Source of the DNA: Planctomycetaceae bacterium
GTDB lineage: Bacteria > Planctomycetota > Planctomycetia > Pirellulales > Pirellulaceae
Reading direction: 5' to 3'
DNA length: 49,618 nucleotides
Assembly: GCA_007127095.1 (NCBI GenBank)
Contig: SKZY01000060.1
Coordinates: 1-49,618 of the forward strand
Positions 25,344-33,573 of the stretch are shown here, piece after piece (within the stretch, counting starts at the first letter, position 1; every line of letters begins with the position of its first letter). Made by a program: the position numbers and the translations under genes. Below the pieces are notes generated by a model that saw only the letters and a program-made list of their open reading frames with translations, was not told the origin of the DNA and did no database searches.

Positions 25344-25455
25344 GAGCGGAGTAACGCCACGGCGGCGAATCGATCCGCGGGTACACCGTGTTCGATCGAC
25401 AAGCCGCGCTGCCGTTGGTCAAAATTGGGATCGAAAGAGTGGAGTATTGAGGATC

Positions 25456-26928
25456 ATGCAAGGCGATCATACGGTGCAGGGTGTTGAGGCAGCGGTCCGT
25501 GCCTGGGAGCGGTTACCGGCGACTCGGCGAGAGTTTTTGCGTCGCAGTGGGACCGGCTTGGGGGCGCTCGGCCTGGCCGGTCTGCTTGCCGACGAGAACC
25601 CTCGCGCGCTTGCCGCGGCGCATCCCAATCCGATGCATCCCAAGGAGCCGCATTTCGCCCCGCGGGCTAAGGCGGTGATCCACCTGTTCATGAATGGGGG
25701 ACCGTCGCAGGTCGACACCTTCGACCCGAAGCCGGCGCTCGACAAGTACCACGGCAAGCCGCTGCCGATGAATCTGCGGACCGAGCGTGAGACGGGTGCG
25801 GCCTATCGATCGCCGTTCAAGTTCCAGCGTTATGGCGAGAGCGGGATCGAGGTCAGTGAATTGTTTTCGCACGTCGGCGAGATGATCGACGACGTTTGCG
25901 TGATCCGTTCGATGCACGCCAACGTGCCGAACCACGAACCGTCGTTGATGCTGATGAATTGCGGCGATTCACAGTTTGTCCGGCCGGCGGTCGGTTCCTG
26001 GGTTACCTATGGGCTGGGCAGTGAGAACCAGAACCTGCCTGGGTTCATCGCGATGTGTCCTGGCGGCTACCCGATCAAGGGCGCGGAGAATTGGCAATCG
26101 GCATTCTTACCAGGGGCGTATCAGGGAACGTACATCGACACCAAACACCAGGAGATCGAGCGGTTGATTGCCAACATCCGCAACGCTGCCGGCCTCGGAC
26201 GAGGCGAACAACGCCGTCAACTCGACCTGTTGCAGGAGATCAACCGGCGGCACCAGGAGGCTCGTCAGGGCGATGCCGAACTCGAGGCCCGGGTGCAGAG
26301 TTTCGAACTCGCCTATCGGATGCAGATGGAGGCGAGCGACGCGTTTGACATCAGCACCGAGCCGGAGTCGGTTCGCGAGCAGTATGGCGATTCAGTGCAG
26401 GCTCGGCAGATTCTGATCGCTCGGCGGTTGGTCGAACGCGGAGTCCGTTATGTGCAGTTGTGGCACGGCAGCGGCCAACCGTGGGACAGTCACGATCGGA
26501 TCGAAGACAACCATCGGCGGTTGGCGGGTGAATGCTCGCAAGCGATTGGCGCGTTACTCCGCGATCTGAAGCAACGTGGCCTACTGGACGACACACTGGT
26601 CATCTGGGGTGGCGAGTTCGGCCGCACGCCGACGGTGGAACTGCCGAAACCGGGAGCCAACGCAGGTACGACCAGCGGCCGCGATCACAACCATTATGGG
26701 TTCACGACCTGGCTAGCGGGTGGTGGTGTGAAGGGCGGCTACGTTCATGGCGCGACCGACGAGTTCGGTTTTCAGGCGGTCGAGGACCGGGTCCACGTCC
26801 ACGACCTGCATGCGACCGTCTTACAACTGCTCGGCTTTGACCATACGCGACTGACGTATCGGTATGCCGGTCGTGATTTTCGGCTGACCGATGTCCATGG
26901 CCGCGTCGTCGATGAGATCATCGCGTGA
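25456..26928 (+). CDS. DUF1501 family exported protein (second of the trio)
   Basis: 490 residues from the ATG at 25456, with GGAG and GAGG just upstream; an in-frame TTG at 25447 is less likely. A twin-arginine leader (TRREFLRRSGTGLGALGLAG) precedes the DUF1501 core: VIHLFMNGGPSQVDTFDPKP, VIRSMHANVPNHEPSLMLMN, LPGFIAMCPGG, YVQLWHGSGQPWDSHD, WGGEFGRTPTVE and GRDHNHYGFTTWLAGGG, ending HDLHATVLQLLGFDH and RYAGRDFRLTDVHG. This is the common long form of the family. It lies 112 bases after the DUF1549/1553 gene and is its likely operon partner. Confidence 0.94.
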   Translation: MQGDHTVQGVEAAVRAWERLPATRREFLRRSGTGLGALGLAGLLADENPRALAAAHPNPMHPKEPHFAPRAKAVIHLFMNGGPSQVDTFDPKPALDKYHGKPLPMNLRTERETGAAYRSPFKFQRYGESGIEVSELFSHVGEMIDDVCVIRSMHANVPNHEPSLMLMNCGDSQFVRPAVGSWVTYGLGSENQNLPGFIAMCPGGYPIKGAENWQSAFLPGAYQGTYIDTKHQEIERLIANIRNAAGLGRGEQRRQLDLLQEINRRHQEARQGDAELEARVQSFELAYRMQMEASDAFDISTEPESVREQYGDSVQARQILIARRLVERGVRYVQLWHGSGQPWDSHDRIEDNHRRLAGECSQAIGALLRDLKQRGLLDDTLVIWGGEFGRTPTVELPKPGANAGTTSGRDHNHYGFTTWLAGGGVKGGYVHGATDEFGFQAVEDRVHVHDLHATVLQLLGFDHTRLTYRYAGRDFRLTDVHGRVVDEIIA

Positions 26929-27176
26929 TTTCAGATTCGCCTTGCAACGCGATCGTGTCGGACCCTACAAGACCGATAAACGTCTCCCCTTGGCCGGGAT
27001 GATCGCGTCACGATCGGACTCGGTCTCGGCCCCGTTTTGACTCCGAGAATTGGAACCGACCAAGACCGATGACAGCATCGAGCCAACCCTTCGCCGAGGC
27101 TACGTGTGCTCGGGGCGGAACATTCGGTCGCTTCTTGCCATCGCCGGTTGGCGGTTGGCGGCCGAGCTTGAGTCGG

Positions 27177-28370
27177 ATGCGGGCAGCGGCCTGTCGGATC
27201 GTCTTTTGCGTCACGATCACGGCTGTATTGTCGGTGACCCCGTTGGTGGAGGCCCAGCAACCGCCAGGTCGGCCTGGTGGTAACCCTCAGGGGCCCTCAC
27301 AGGAAGCGATTCGCAAGGCATTGGAGACCGAATTGCCGAGTGATCCGGCGGCGATCATCGCCGTTGTCGGACGCACCGTGATTCTGGCTGGCGACTTGAT
27401 GCCGCGGGTCGAAGCGAGGGTTGCGGAAATCATCGCGCGTTCACCCAACGAGCCGAGCGAAGTCGAGCAGCGTTATATCCGCGCGGTGATCTTTCGATCG
27501 TTGCTGAATCAATCGATCCAGTTGAAGATCCTACGCGAGTCGTTCTTGCTTTCTCAGGTCGCCACGCAGGCGGCAGACAAACGCTACGAAGCGGAAAAGA
27601 AGCTGCAAGCCCGTGCCCGACAGATGTTTCAAGAGCAGGAGGTGCCGCGGTTGTACAAGAAGTTTGGTGTGAACACGGTTTCAGAGATCGACCAAAAGCT
27701 TCGCGAGCAGGGCGGATCGTTCGAGTCATCACGGCTCGACTTTACCGATCAGATGTTGGCGCACCTTTACCGCAGCGACGCGATCCCTCGTGACCCGCCG
27801 ATCGCCTTGATCGAAATTCGCAACTACTACGAAGACCACATCGATTCCTACCGGGTCAAGGCCCGAGCACGGTGGGAGCAATTGACGGCGACCTTTGAGC
27901 GTTGTGGCAGCCGTGAGGCGGCGATCGCATTAATCAATGAGATGGGTCGGGAAGCTTACTTCGGTGGGAGCATGCAAGCCGTCGCGCGAGCGAAGTCGCA
28001 GGAGCCGTTTGCGGCTCGTGGCGGGGTGCATGATTGGGCGTCGAAGGGTTCGTTGGCCTCTACGGTGCTGGAGGATCAGATTTTCTCGTTGCCCATCGGG
28101 GTCATGAGCGAGGTGATTGAGGACGACGACGGTGTACACATCGTCCGCGTACTCGAGCGGCGGGAAGCGGGCACGAAATCGATCAGCGACCTACAGGACG
28201 AGATCCGCGAACGGATCAAGGAGCAGAAGATCGAAGAGGCGATCAAGAAAACGACGTCGGAGATGACTCGGCGGGTCGCGGTCTGGTCGATTTTCCCGGA
28301 AGACATCGACGGCGCCTTGAAACTCGATTCGCCTCAAATCGCTCGCAGTCGTCCGGCTGACTCGAGATAG
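27177..28370 (+). CDS. Exported PpiC/SurA-type peptidyl-prolyl isomerase
   Basis: 397 residues from the ATG at 27177, which opens a compact signal peptide (MRAAACRIVFCVTITAVLSV); an in-frame ATG at 27069 would add 36 residues in front and is the alternative. The helical N-terminal half (IIAVVGRTVILAGDLMPRVE, QRYIRAVIFRSLLNQSIQLK) resembles SurA chaperone segments. The parvulin domain is near the C-terminus: VKARARWEQLTATF, GGVHDWASKGSLASTVLEDQ, IFSLPIGVMSEVIEDDDGVH and IVRVLERREAG. It would fold outer-membrane or secreted proteins in the periplasm. Its last 37 coding bases overlap the 3' end of the convergent cysC gene. Confidence 0.9.
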   Translation: MRAAACRIVFCVTITAVLSVTPLVEAQQPPGRPGGNPQGPSQEAIRKALETELPSDPAAIIAVVGRTVILAGDLMPRVEARVAEIIARSPNEPSEVEQRYIRAVIFRSLLNQSIQLKILRESFLLSQVATQAADKRYEAEKKLQARARQMFQEQEVPRLYKKFGVNTVSEIDQKLREQGGSFESSRLDFTDQMLAHLYRSDAIPRDPPIALIEIRNYYEDHIDSYRVKARARWEQLTATFERCGSREAAIALINEMGREAYFGGSMQAVARAKSQEPFAARGGVHDWASKGSLASTVLEDQIFSLPIGVMSEVIEDDDGVHIVRVLERREAGTKSISDLQDEIRERIKEQKIEEAIKKTTSEMTRRVAVWSIFPEDIDGALKLDSPQIARSRPADSR

Positions 28371-29008
28371 CGGATGATCGCGGCAGCCGAGGCGTCGACG
28401 GACGATTCGTCGCCACCGTCGAGCCGGACTTCGGGATCGGTCGGCGGTTCGTAGGGGTCGCTGATCCCGGTGAAGTTGGGGATCTCACCGGCGCGAGCTT
28501 TTTTGTAGAGTCCTTTGGGGTCTCTGCTTTCACAGATTTCCAGCGGAGTATCGACGAAGACTTCGACGAAATCGCCGGGACCGCCGGCCGATTCGATTTG
28601 ACGGCGGGCGCGGAGCCGGTCTTCGCGGTAGGGGCTGACGAAGGCGGTGATCGCGATCAGGCCTGCCGAGACGAACAGTTCGCCAACGGCTGCGATCCGG
28701 CGGATGTTTTCTTCGCGATCCTGTTGGCCGAAACCGAGTCCGAACCGATTTGCGAAGGCGTCGCCGTGAAGTTCCGCCAGCCGATTCGGCGGTGCGCACA
28801 AACCGTGGCGGACGTTATCACCATCGAGCAGGATGGTCGCCTGGCCACGGCGAAAGAGTTGCTGATCGAGTTCGTTAGCGATCGTGCTCTTGCCGCAACC
28901 GCTCAGGCCGGTCAACCAGACGACGGTCCCCTGTTGGCCGAGTCGCTCTTGGCGGTCTTGGCGAGAGACTGTCGTGGGGTGCCAAACGATTTGGTCGCGA
29001 GAAGTCAT
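28334..29008 (-). CDS. cysC: Adenylylsulfate kinase CysC
   Basis: 224 residues from the ATG at 29008, chosen because the family begins with the 'IVWH...V....R...LGQ.G...WLTGLSG.GKST' block; the frame is open to an ATG at 29080. Walker A is GLSGCGKST (34-42), followed by LLDGDNVRHGLC, DREENIRRIAAVGELFVSAG, AFVSPYREDR and DPKGLYKKARAGEIPNFTGI, all hallmarks of APS kinase. It phosphorylates adenylylsulfate to PAPS, the sulfate donor. No cysN, cysD or sulfotransferase gene is adjacent. In a planctomycete a PAPS supply for sulfated polymers is plausible, as is assimilation. Confidence 0.95.
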   Translation of the reverse strand: MTSRDQIVWHPTTVSRQDRQERLGQQGTVVWLTGLSGCGKSTIANELDQQLFRRGQATILLDGDNVRHGLCAPPNRLAELHGDAFANRFGLGFGQQDREENIRRIAAVGELFVSAGLIAITAFVSPYREDRLRARRQIESAGGPGDFVEVFVDTPLEICESRDPKGLYKKARAGEIPNFTGISDPYEPPTDPEVRLDGGDESSVDASAAAIIRYLESAGRLRAI

Positions 29009-29207
29009 GTCGGGATCGCCGGGGGGGATGCATCGGAGGCGTCCGGGTCGGTGACCGACGGACGTTCGGTTCGCTATCATATGCGGCAGCGGGCGGACAG
29101 GTTAGCTGGCGCCGGTCGAGCTTTCATCCCCCGTATTCAGTTTCCGCCCTTTTTCCGCCGTCCGGACTCGATTTCGCCGGGCATCGATCTTTGTTCAAGG
29201 TTCGCTA

Positions 29208-31025
29208 GTGGCTTATCTTTTGGTCCGTTCGGGGCCCGAATTAGGAAGGCAATTTCCGCTCGATCCGAGCCGCCCGATGCACATCGGCCGTGGCGACAGT
29301 TGTGAAGTGAAGCTGACTGATCCGATCAGCAGCCGGTTCCACGCGGTCATCTATTTCGAGGAGGGGAACTGGCAACTACGCGATACCGGCAGCCGCAACG
29401 GGACGCTCGTCAACGGCCAGAAAACGGATCACGCGATGTTGGTCGACAAGACCTTGGTTGCCGTCGGCGAGACCGAGATCGAGTTGGTGGAACCGGCTGA
29501 AGATGAAGTCGGAGACGCCAACCAGCAGACGATCATCCTCGATCGGCCGATCGATTCGCCGCTCGGGATCAGCGGCAAGTTTGAGTCGCTGGAGGCGCTG
29601 CGAAACAACCCCTTCGTCGGTCGATTGTTGGACTTGTACCAACTGAGTTTAAATCTGTTGCGGAGCGAACGTGTCGAGGACGTTTGCCAATTGGCGATCG
29701 AGTTGTTGCAGACGCGGACCGTCGCGACGGTCGTCGGGTTTTCGGTAGACGGTGGCGACGGACGGTTGACGCCGCAGCGATTCGTGCCGGCCGACGCCGG
29801 CAACGTGATGAAGGTTGGCCAACGATTGGCCCGGCGGGTACTCCGCGACGGTGAGGCGATTTGGTTCAGCGTGTCTGACAACGCCGACGAGTTGACTCCG
29901 GATTGGTCCGATGCGATCTGGGTACCGCTAGCCAGCGGCGAGCACGTGGTCGGCGTGTTGCACCTTTATCATCGGAACGGCAGTTTCAAGTCGGACGACT
30001 TCGAACTCGCAGCGGCAGCCGCGCGACTGCTGGGGGCCGCACTTCATCGCGTCCAGCAAAGCGGCAGCTTGAAGGAAGCCAATCGGCGGAATGCCGACCG
30101 GCACGCCGACAGCGGCGAGATCATCGGTGAGAGCCGACCGGTCAGCCGATTGAAAGAAAAGATCGTTCGCATCGGACGGGCCAACGGTTCGGTGTTGATC
30201 CGGGGCGAAAGCGGCGTCGGGAAGGAATTGGTGGCACAGGGGATTCATCAGGCCAGCCCGCGACGTGATCGCCCGATGCTGGCGGTCAATTGTGCAGCGA
30301 TTTCACGCGATCTGGTCGAAAGCCAACTGTTCGGCCACAAAAAGGGATCGTTCACCGGTGCTGACACCGACCACACCGGATGGTTTCAGCAGGCTCATAC
30401 CGGAACGCTATTTCTCGATGAAGTCGGCGAATTGACTTTGGAGGCCCAGGCCAAACTGTTGCGGATTCTAGAGGGACATCCGTTTTTGCCGGTCGGCGGC
30501 ACCCAGCAGATCTTGGTCGATGTCCGTGTGATCGCGGCGACCAACCGCGACTTGGCAGAGTTTGTCCGGGAGCGACGATTTCGTGAAGACCTGTTCTATC
30601 GGCTCAGCGTGTTCGAATTAGTGGTACCGCCGCTGCGGGAACGCGAAGACGATATCGACCGTTTGATCGATTATTTCTTTGAGCACTTTCGGTTGGAACA
30701 TCACCGCCCCGGATTGATGATTTCCGCCGCGGCGCGGCAGCGGATGCGGGGCTATCCGTGGCCAGGTAATGTTCGGCAACTGCGTAATGTGATCGATAGC
30801 GCTGTCGTGATGGCCGACGACCCAGAGATTCTGCCGTCTGACCTCGGGCTTCATGATGCCGGGTTGGCGGAGGTCGATACGCTGAGGATCGATGATTGGG
30901 AACGCCGGTTGATCAAATTAGCACTTGACCGTTCCTGTGGCAGCGTGCCGGACGCGGCTGAGTTGTTGGGCGTCAGTCGGGCAACCGCCTACCGTAAGAT
31001 CACGGAATATGGCATCGAGCGTTGA
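29208..31025 (+). CDS. FHA-GAF-sigma54 activator (bacterial enhancer-binding protein)
   Basis: 605 residues; the start is GTG at 29208 with AAGG 7 bases before it. Domains in order: FHA (about 23-75, with GRGDSCEVKL, SSRFHAVI and GSRNGTLVNG), which binds phosphothreonine; a GAF-like sensor (about 140-280); an AAA+ domain with Walker A GESGVGKE (333-340), loop GSFTGA (380-385), Walker B LFLDEVGE (401-408) and sensor region FREDLFYRLSVFE; and a Fis-type helix-turn-helix at the end (AAELLGVSRATAYRKITEYG). The sigma54 contact loop has Ser in place of the usual Ala of GAFTGA. It probably activates sigma54 promoters in response to Ser/Thr kinase signalling; the targets are unknown. It overlaps the next gene by 17 bases. 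Confidence 0.95.
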   Translation: MAYLLVRSGPELGRQFPLDPSRPMHIGRGDSCEVKLTDPISSRFHAVIYFEEGNWQLRDTGSRNGTLVNGQKTDHAMLVDKTLVAVGETEIELVEPAEDEVGDANQQTIILDRPIDSPLGISGKFESLEALRNNPFVGRLLDLYQLSLNLLRSERVEDVCQLAIELLQTRTVATVVGFSVDGGDGRLTPQRFVPADAGNVMKVGQRLARRVLRDGEAIWFSVSDNADELTPDWSDAIWVPLASGEHVVGVLHLYHRNGSFKSDDFELAAAAARLLGAALHRVQQSGSLKEANRRNADRHADSGEIIGESRPVSRLKEKIVRIGRANGSVLIRGESGVGKELVAQGIHQASPRRDRPMLAVNCAAISRDLVESQLFGHKKGSFTGADTDHTGWFQQAHTGTLFLDEVGELTLEAQAKLLRILEGHPFLPVGGTQQILVDVRVIAATNRDLAEFVRERRFREDLFYRLSVFELVVPPLREREDDIDRLIDYFFEHFRLEHHRPGLMISAAARQRMRGYPWPGNVRQLRNVIDSAVVMADDPEILPSDLGLHDAGLAEVDTLRIDDWERRLIKLALDRSCGSVPDAAELLGVSRATAYRKITEYGIER

Positions 31026-32331
31026 GCGGAGCCCGCTGGCGATTTTGTCGGCTCCCGGCAGTCGTGGAGACGTCAATCCGATGATCGCGATCGGTGCTCG
31101 GCTTCGCAGCCGAGGCTTCGACGTCGCGGTTTCGCTGGCCGAACCCTATGCCGAGCTGGCTGCCGCAGCGGGTTTGGAGCCGTTTCCGCTGATCAATCGT
31201 CAACGGTTCGACGAATTGCTCGGGACCGCCGAAGTTTGGCAGCCGTTGTCGGGCCTGCGGACGGTACTGAGTGGGGCGGCCAGCGAATTTCTGCGACCTC
31301 ATTTTGACTTGATTCGACGGCTACGGCGGCCGGGGCGAACCGTCTTGGTTTCGCACCCACTCGATTTTGCTTCGCGGATTCACCGGGACCTCGCCCCCGA
31401 AACGCCGCTGGTCGACGTGCTGTTGTCGCCGGCGATGGTGCGGAGTTTACGATCGCCGCCGCGGATTACACCGTGGTGGTTCGAACCACGTTATCCACCT
31501 TGGTTGATGGCGATCAGCTACCGGATCGGCGATTATGCTCTGCTGGACCGATACCTTTCGCCATGCGTCAATCGACTGCGTCGGGAACTCGGATTGCCGC
31601 CGGTGCGGAGGATCATGGATCGCTGGTGGCTGTCGCCCGACCGAGTGCTGTCGCTGTATCCGGAGTGGTTTGGTCCGACGCCGCCGTCGGACGACGGCCG
31701 TTGGCAGGCGTGTGGTTTTCCCTTGCGGGTCAACCGCGACCGACCGATCGGTGCCGCTGAGTCGATCGTTAACGATCGCAGGGATCCGGAAACCGGCGGT
31801 CCCGCCCCGACCGTCGCAGGTGGGAGACGTCCGATATTTTTCACTCCGGGGACAGCCCATCGTCATGCCCGAGCATTTTTTCGGGAGTCGATCGAAGCTT
31901 GTCAGACACTCGGCATGCCGGGCGTCTTAGCAACGACGCATCGTGCAAACCTACCGAACGACTTACCGCCTGGAATTCGCGGGGTCGGGTATGTCGACTT
32001 GGCGACCACGTTGCCAGGTTGTGCCGCGATCGTTCATCACGGCGGGATCGGCACGACGGCCCAAGCGATAGCGGCGGGGTGTCCTCAAGTGATCATGCCG
32101 ATGGCGTTTGACCAATTCCACAACGCCGAGCGGGTGGTGCAGCTCGGTTTGGGGCAAGCCGTGCTGGGCCGGTCGCTTTTAAATCGCTCTTCGCCCGGGT
32201 TGATAGCCGCGTTGGCGAGTGTGACGACCGATGCGACGATCAACGAAGCCTGCCGAGGGGCGGCAGACCGTTTAACCGGCCGCGACGGAGCGGACGTCGC
32301 GGCTGAGCAGATCAGCGAGTTGGGGAGGTAA
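31009..32331 (+). CDS. GT1-type (UDP-sugar) glycosyltransferase
   Basis: 440 residues from the ATG at 31009. This start overlaps the preceding regulator's stop by 17 bases and directly precedes the N-terminal Rossmann strand LAILSAPGSRGDVNPMIAIG, which is the standard beginning of the family. The C-terminal donor site is clear: GVGYVDLATTLPGCAAIVHHGGIGTTAQAI followed by AAGCPQVIMPMAFDQFHNAE, where HHGGIGT and the DQ pair bind the UDP-sugar. It would glycosylate a lipid or small molecule in the cytoplasm. The overlap implies joint transcription with the FHA regulator, but a functional tie is inference. Confidence 0.92.
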   Translation: MASSVERSPLAILSAPGSRGDVNPMIAIGARLRSRGFDVAVSLAEPYAELAAAAGLEPFPLINRQRFDELLGTAEVWQPLSGLRTVLSGAASEFLRPHFDLIRRLRRPGRTVLVSHPLDFASRIHRDLAPETPLVDVLLSPAMVRSLRSPPRITPWWFEPRYPPWLMAISYRIGDYALLDRYLSPCVNRLRRELGLPPVRRIMDRWWLSPDRVLSLYPEWFGPTPPSDDGRWQACGFPLRVNRDRPIGAAESIVNDRRDPETGGPAPTVAGGRRPIFFTPGTAHRHARAFFRESIEACQTLGMPGVLATTHRANLPNDLPPGIRGVGYVDLATTLPGCAAIVHHGGIGTTAQAIAAGCPQVIMPMAFDQFHNAERVVQLGLGQAVLGRSLLNRSSPGLIAALASVTTDATINEACRGAADRLTGRDGADVAAEQISELGR

Positions 32332-32333
32332 AC

Positions 32334-33227
32334 TCAGTTTCGAGGAGGACGTCCGCCGCCGCCACGACGACCGCCGAAATCGCCCCCGGGGCCGCGGCGT
32401 TGAGGACCACCGGCGCCGAAACCTCCACGACCTCCGGGGCCACCACGGCCGAACATGCCGCCGACAAGTTCGAACGGTTTGCCCTTGAGCTGCTCGTATT
32501 CGGCCATCTGTTCAGGTGACAGTTGAGCGAGCAGTTTTTCGTTTAACTCGGTCGTCATCTCCGCCATCTTTTCGCGGATCCCCTCGAAGTTTCGATCTCG
32601 CATCGCGGCATTCGCCATTTCTCGGGCAGCTTCGGCACTCGATTCCATCATTTCGGTCATCTTGGCCACGACGTCGTCACTGAGACCAATTTTCTTGGAC
32701 ACCTCCGGGGTTACCAATGCCGCCGGTCCGGCGACTTGCATGGCGATTTGCTCCAGTCGGGTCAACTGTTCGGGGAGCAGCAATTCCTCCAGATTGTCTT
32801 TCATTTCGGCCGCCCGTTCGGCCTGCTCGGCCTGCATTTTGGTAGTGAACGCTTGACGCTCTTCCTGGCTGGCGTTTTGGAAATCAAAGTTTGGCCGTTC
32901 GGGACGGAGTCGCTCGTTGAGTTTTTGCAGACCCTCGACTTGATCGGGAAGCAATTGCAGTTCGTCTCGAACATCTTCGCGGGCGAGCAGACCGACCATC
33001 ATCATGTCACCGACGGCTTGGCCCCGCCCCCGCAAGCCGACACCACCGAATCCGCCACCGAATCCGCCACCACCGAAGCCACCCTGTCGACCGCCGGGTG
33101 GGCCACCACGGTCTCGACCGCCACGCTCACCGCGTTGGCGGTCGTCCTGAGCCGAGACAAACTGAACAGAGGCCGTGGTCACGACGATCGCGGCCAACGA
33201 CGCGGCAAGGAAGGTTTTCAATTTCAT
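32334..33227 (-). CDS. Exported Gly/Arg-rich helical protein, Spy/CpxP-like
   Basis: 297 residues. A signal peptide (MKLKTFLAASLAAIVVTTAS, cleavage near 26) is followed by a Gly/Arg/Asp-rich low-complexity stretch (about 28-70, with repeated GGFGG). A helical centre (about 75-245) is rich in Met, Gln, Glu and Leu, with two LPEQLTRLEQI / LSPEQMAEYEQL motifs that resemble the LTxxQ repeats of Spy/CpxP chaperones. A second RG/GG-rich tail (255-297) follows. Such proteins are common in planctomycetes; a periplasmic chaperone or stress role is a guess. It converges on the glycosyltransferase gene with only two bases between the stops. Confidence 0.75.
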   Translation of the reverse strand: MKLKTFLAASLAAIVVTTASVQFVSAQDDRQRGERGGRDRGGPPGGRQGGFGGGGFGGGFGGVGLRGRGQAVGDMMMVGLLAREDVRDELQLLPDQVEGLQKLNERLRPERPNFDFQNASQEERQAFTTKMQAEQAERAAEMKDNLEELLLPEQLTRLEQIAMQVAGPAALVTPEVSKKIGLSDDVVAKMTEMMESSAEAAREMANAAMRDRNFEGIREKMAEMTTELNEKLLAQLSPEQMAEYEQLKGKPFELVGGMFGRGGPGGRGGFGAGGPQRRGPGGDFGGRRGGGGRPPRN

Positions 33228-33573
33228 TTCGGTGCTCGACTTTTAAGCCAGTGAATAGATGGTTCGCAGAGGGACGCACGCGATCGTCCCGACAGTCTGA
33301 TTAATAACCACGAACGTGGTGATAAGTTTCGCGGTACCGGGGACATCGGGTTGCCAGCAAGCGAACGACTTACCGGTACCTGACGGCGAGTTTCGTCGCC
33401 ACAGCCCTTTAGTGTAACCGAGTTCGCGGACCGTCGCGGGTCGCGTTCGTGTGTGCTCAAGGGTGGCGAAGCGTTTCGTCCCAGTCTGGTTTTGGGGTAG
33501 AATAGGGTCCTTCGGCGTCGAGCCGAGTTTCCCGCCAAGTCATCCCGCCCGCGTTTAGCGTTAAGTTTCGAAT
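33228..33573. other. Divergent intergenic region
   Basis: 346 bases between two divergent genes with no credible coding frame. A small hairpin ACCACGAACGTGGT lies near 33307-33320. A possible -10 element TAGAAT (33497-33502) faces the DUF1549/1553 gene but lacks a good -35. Promoters for both flanking genes must lie here. Confidence 0.4.
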
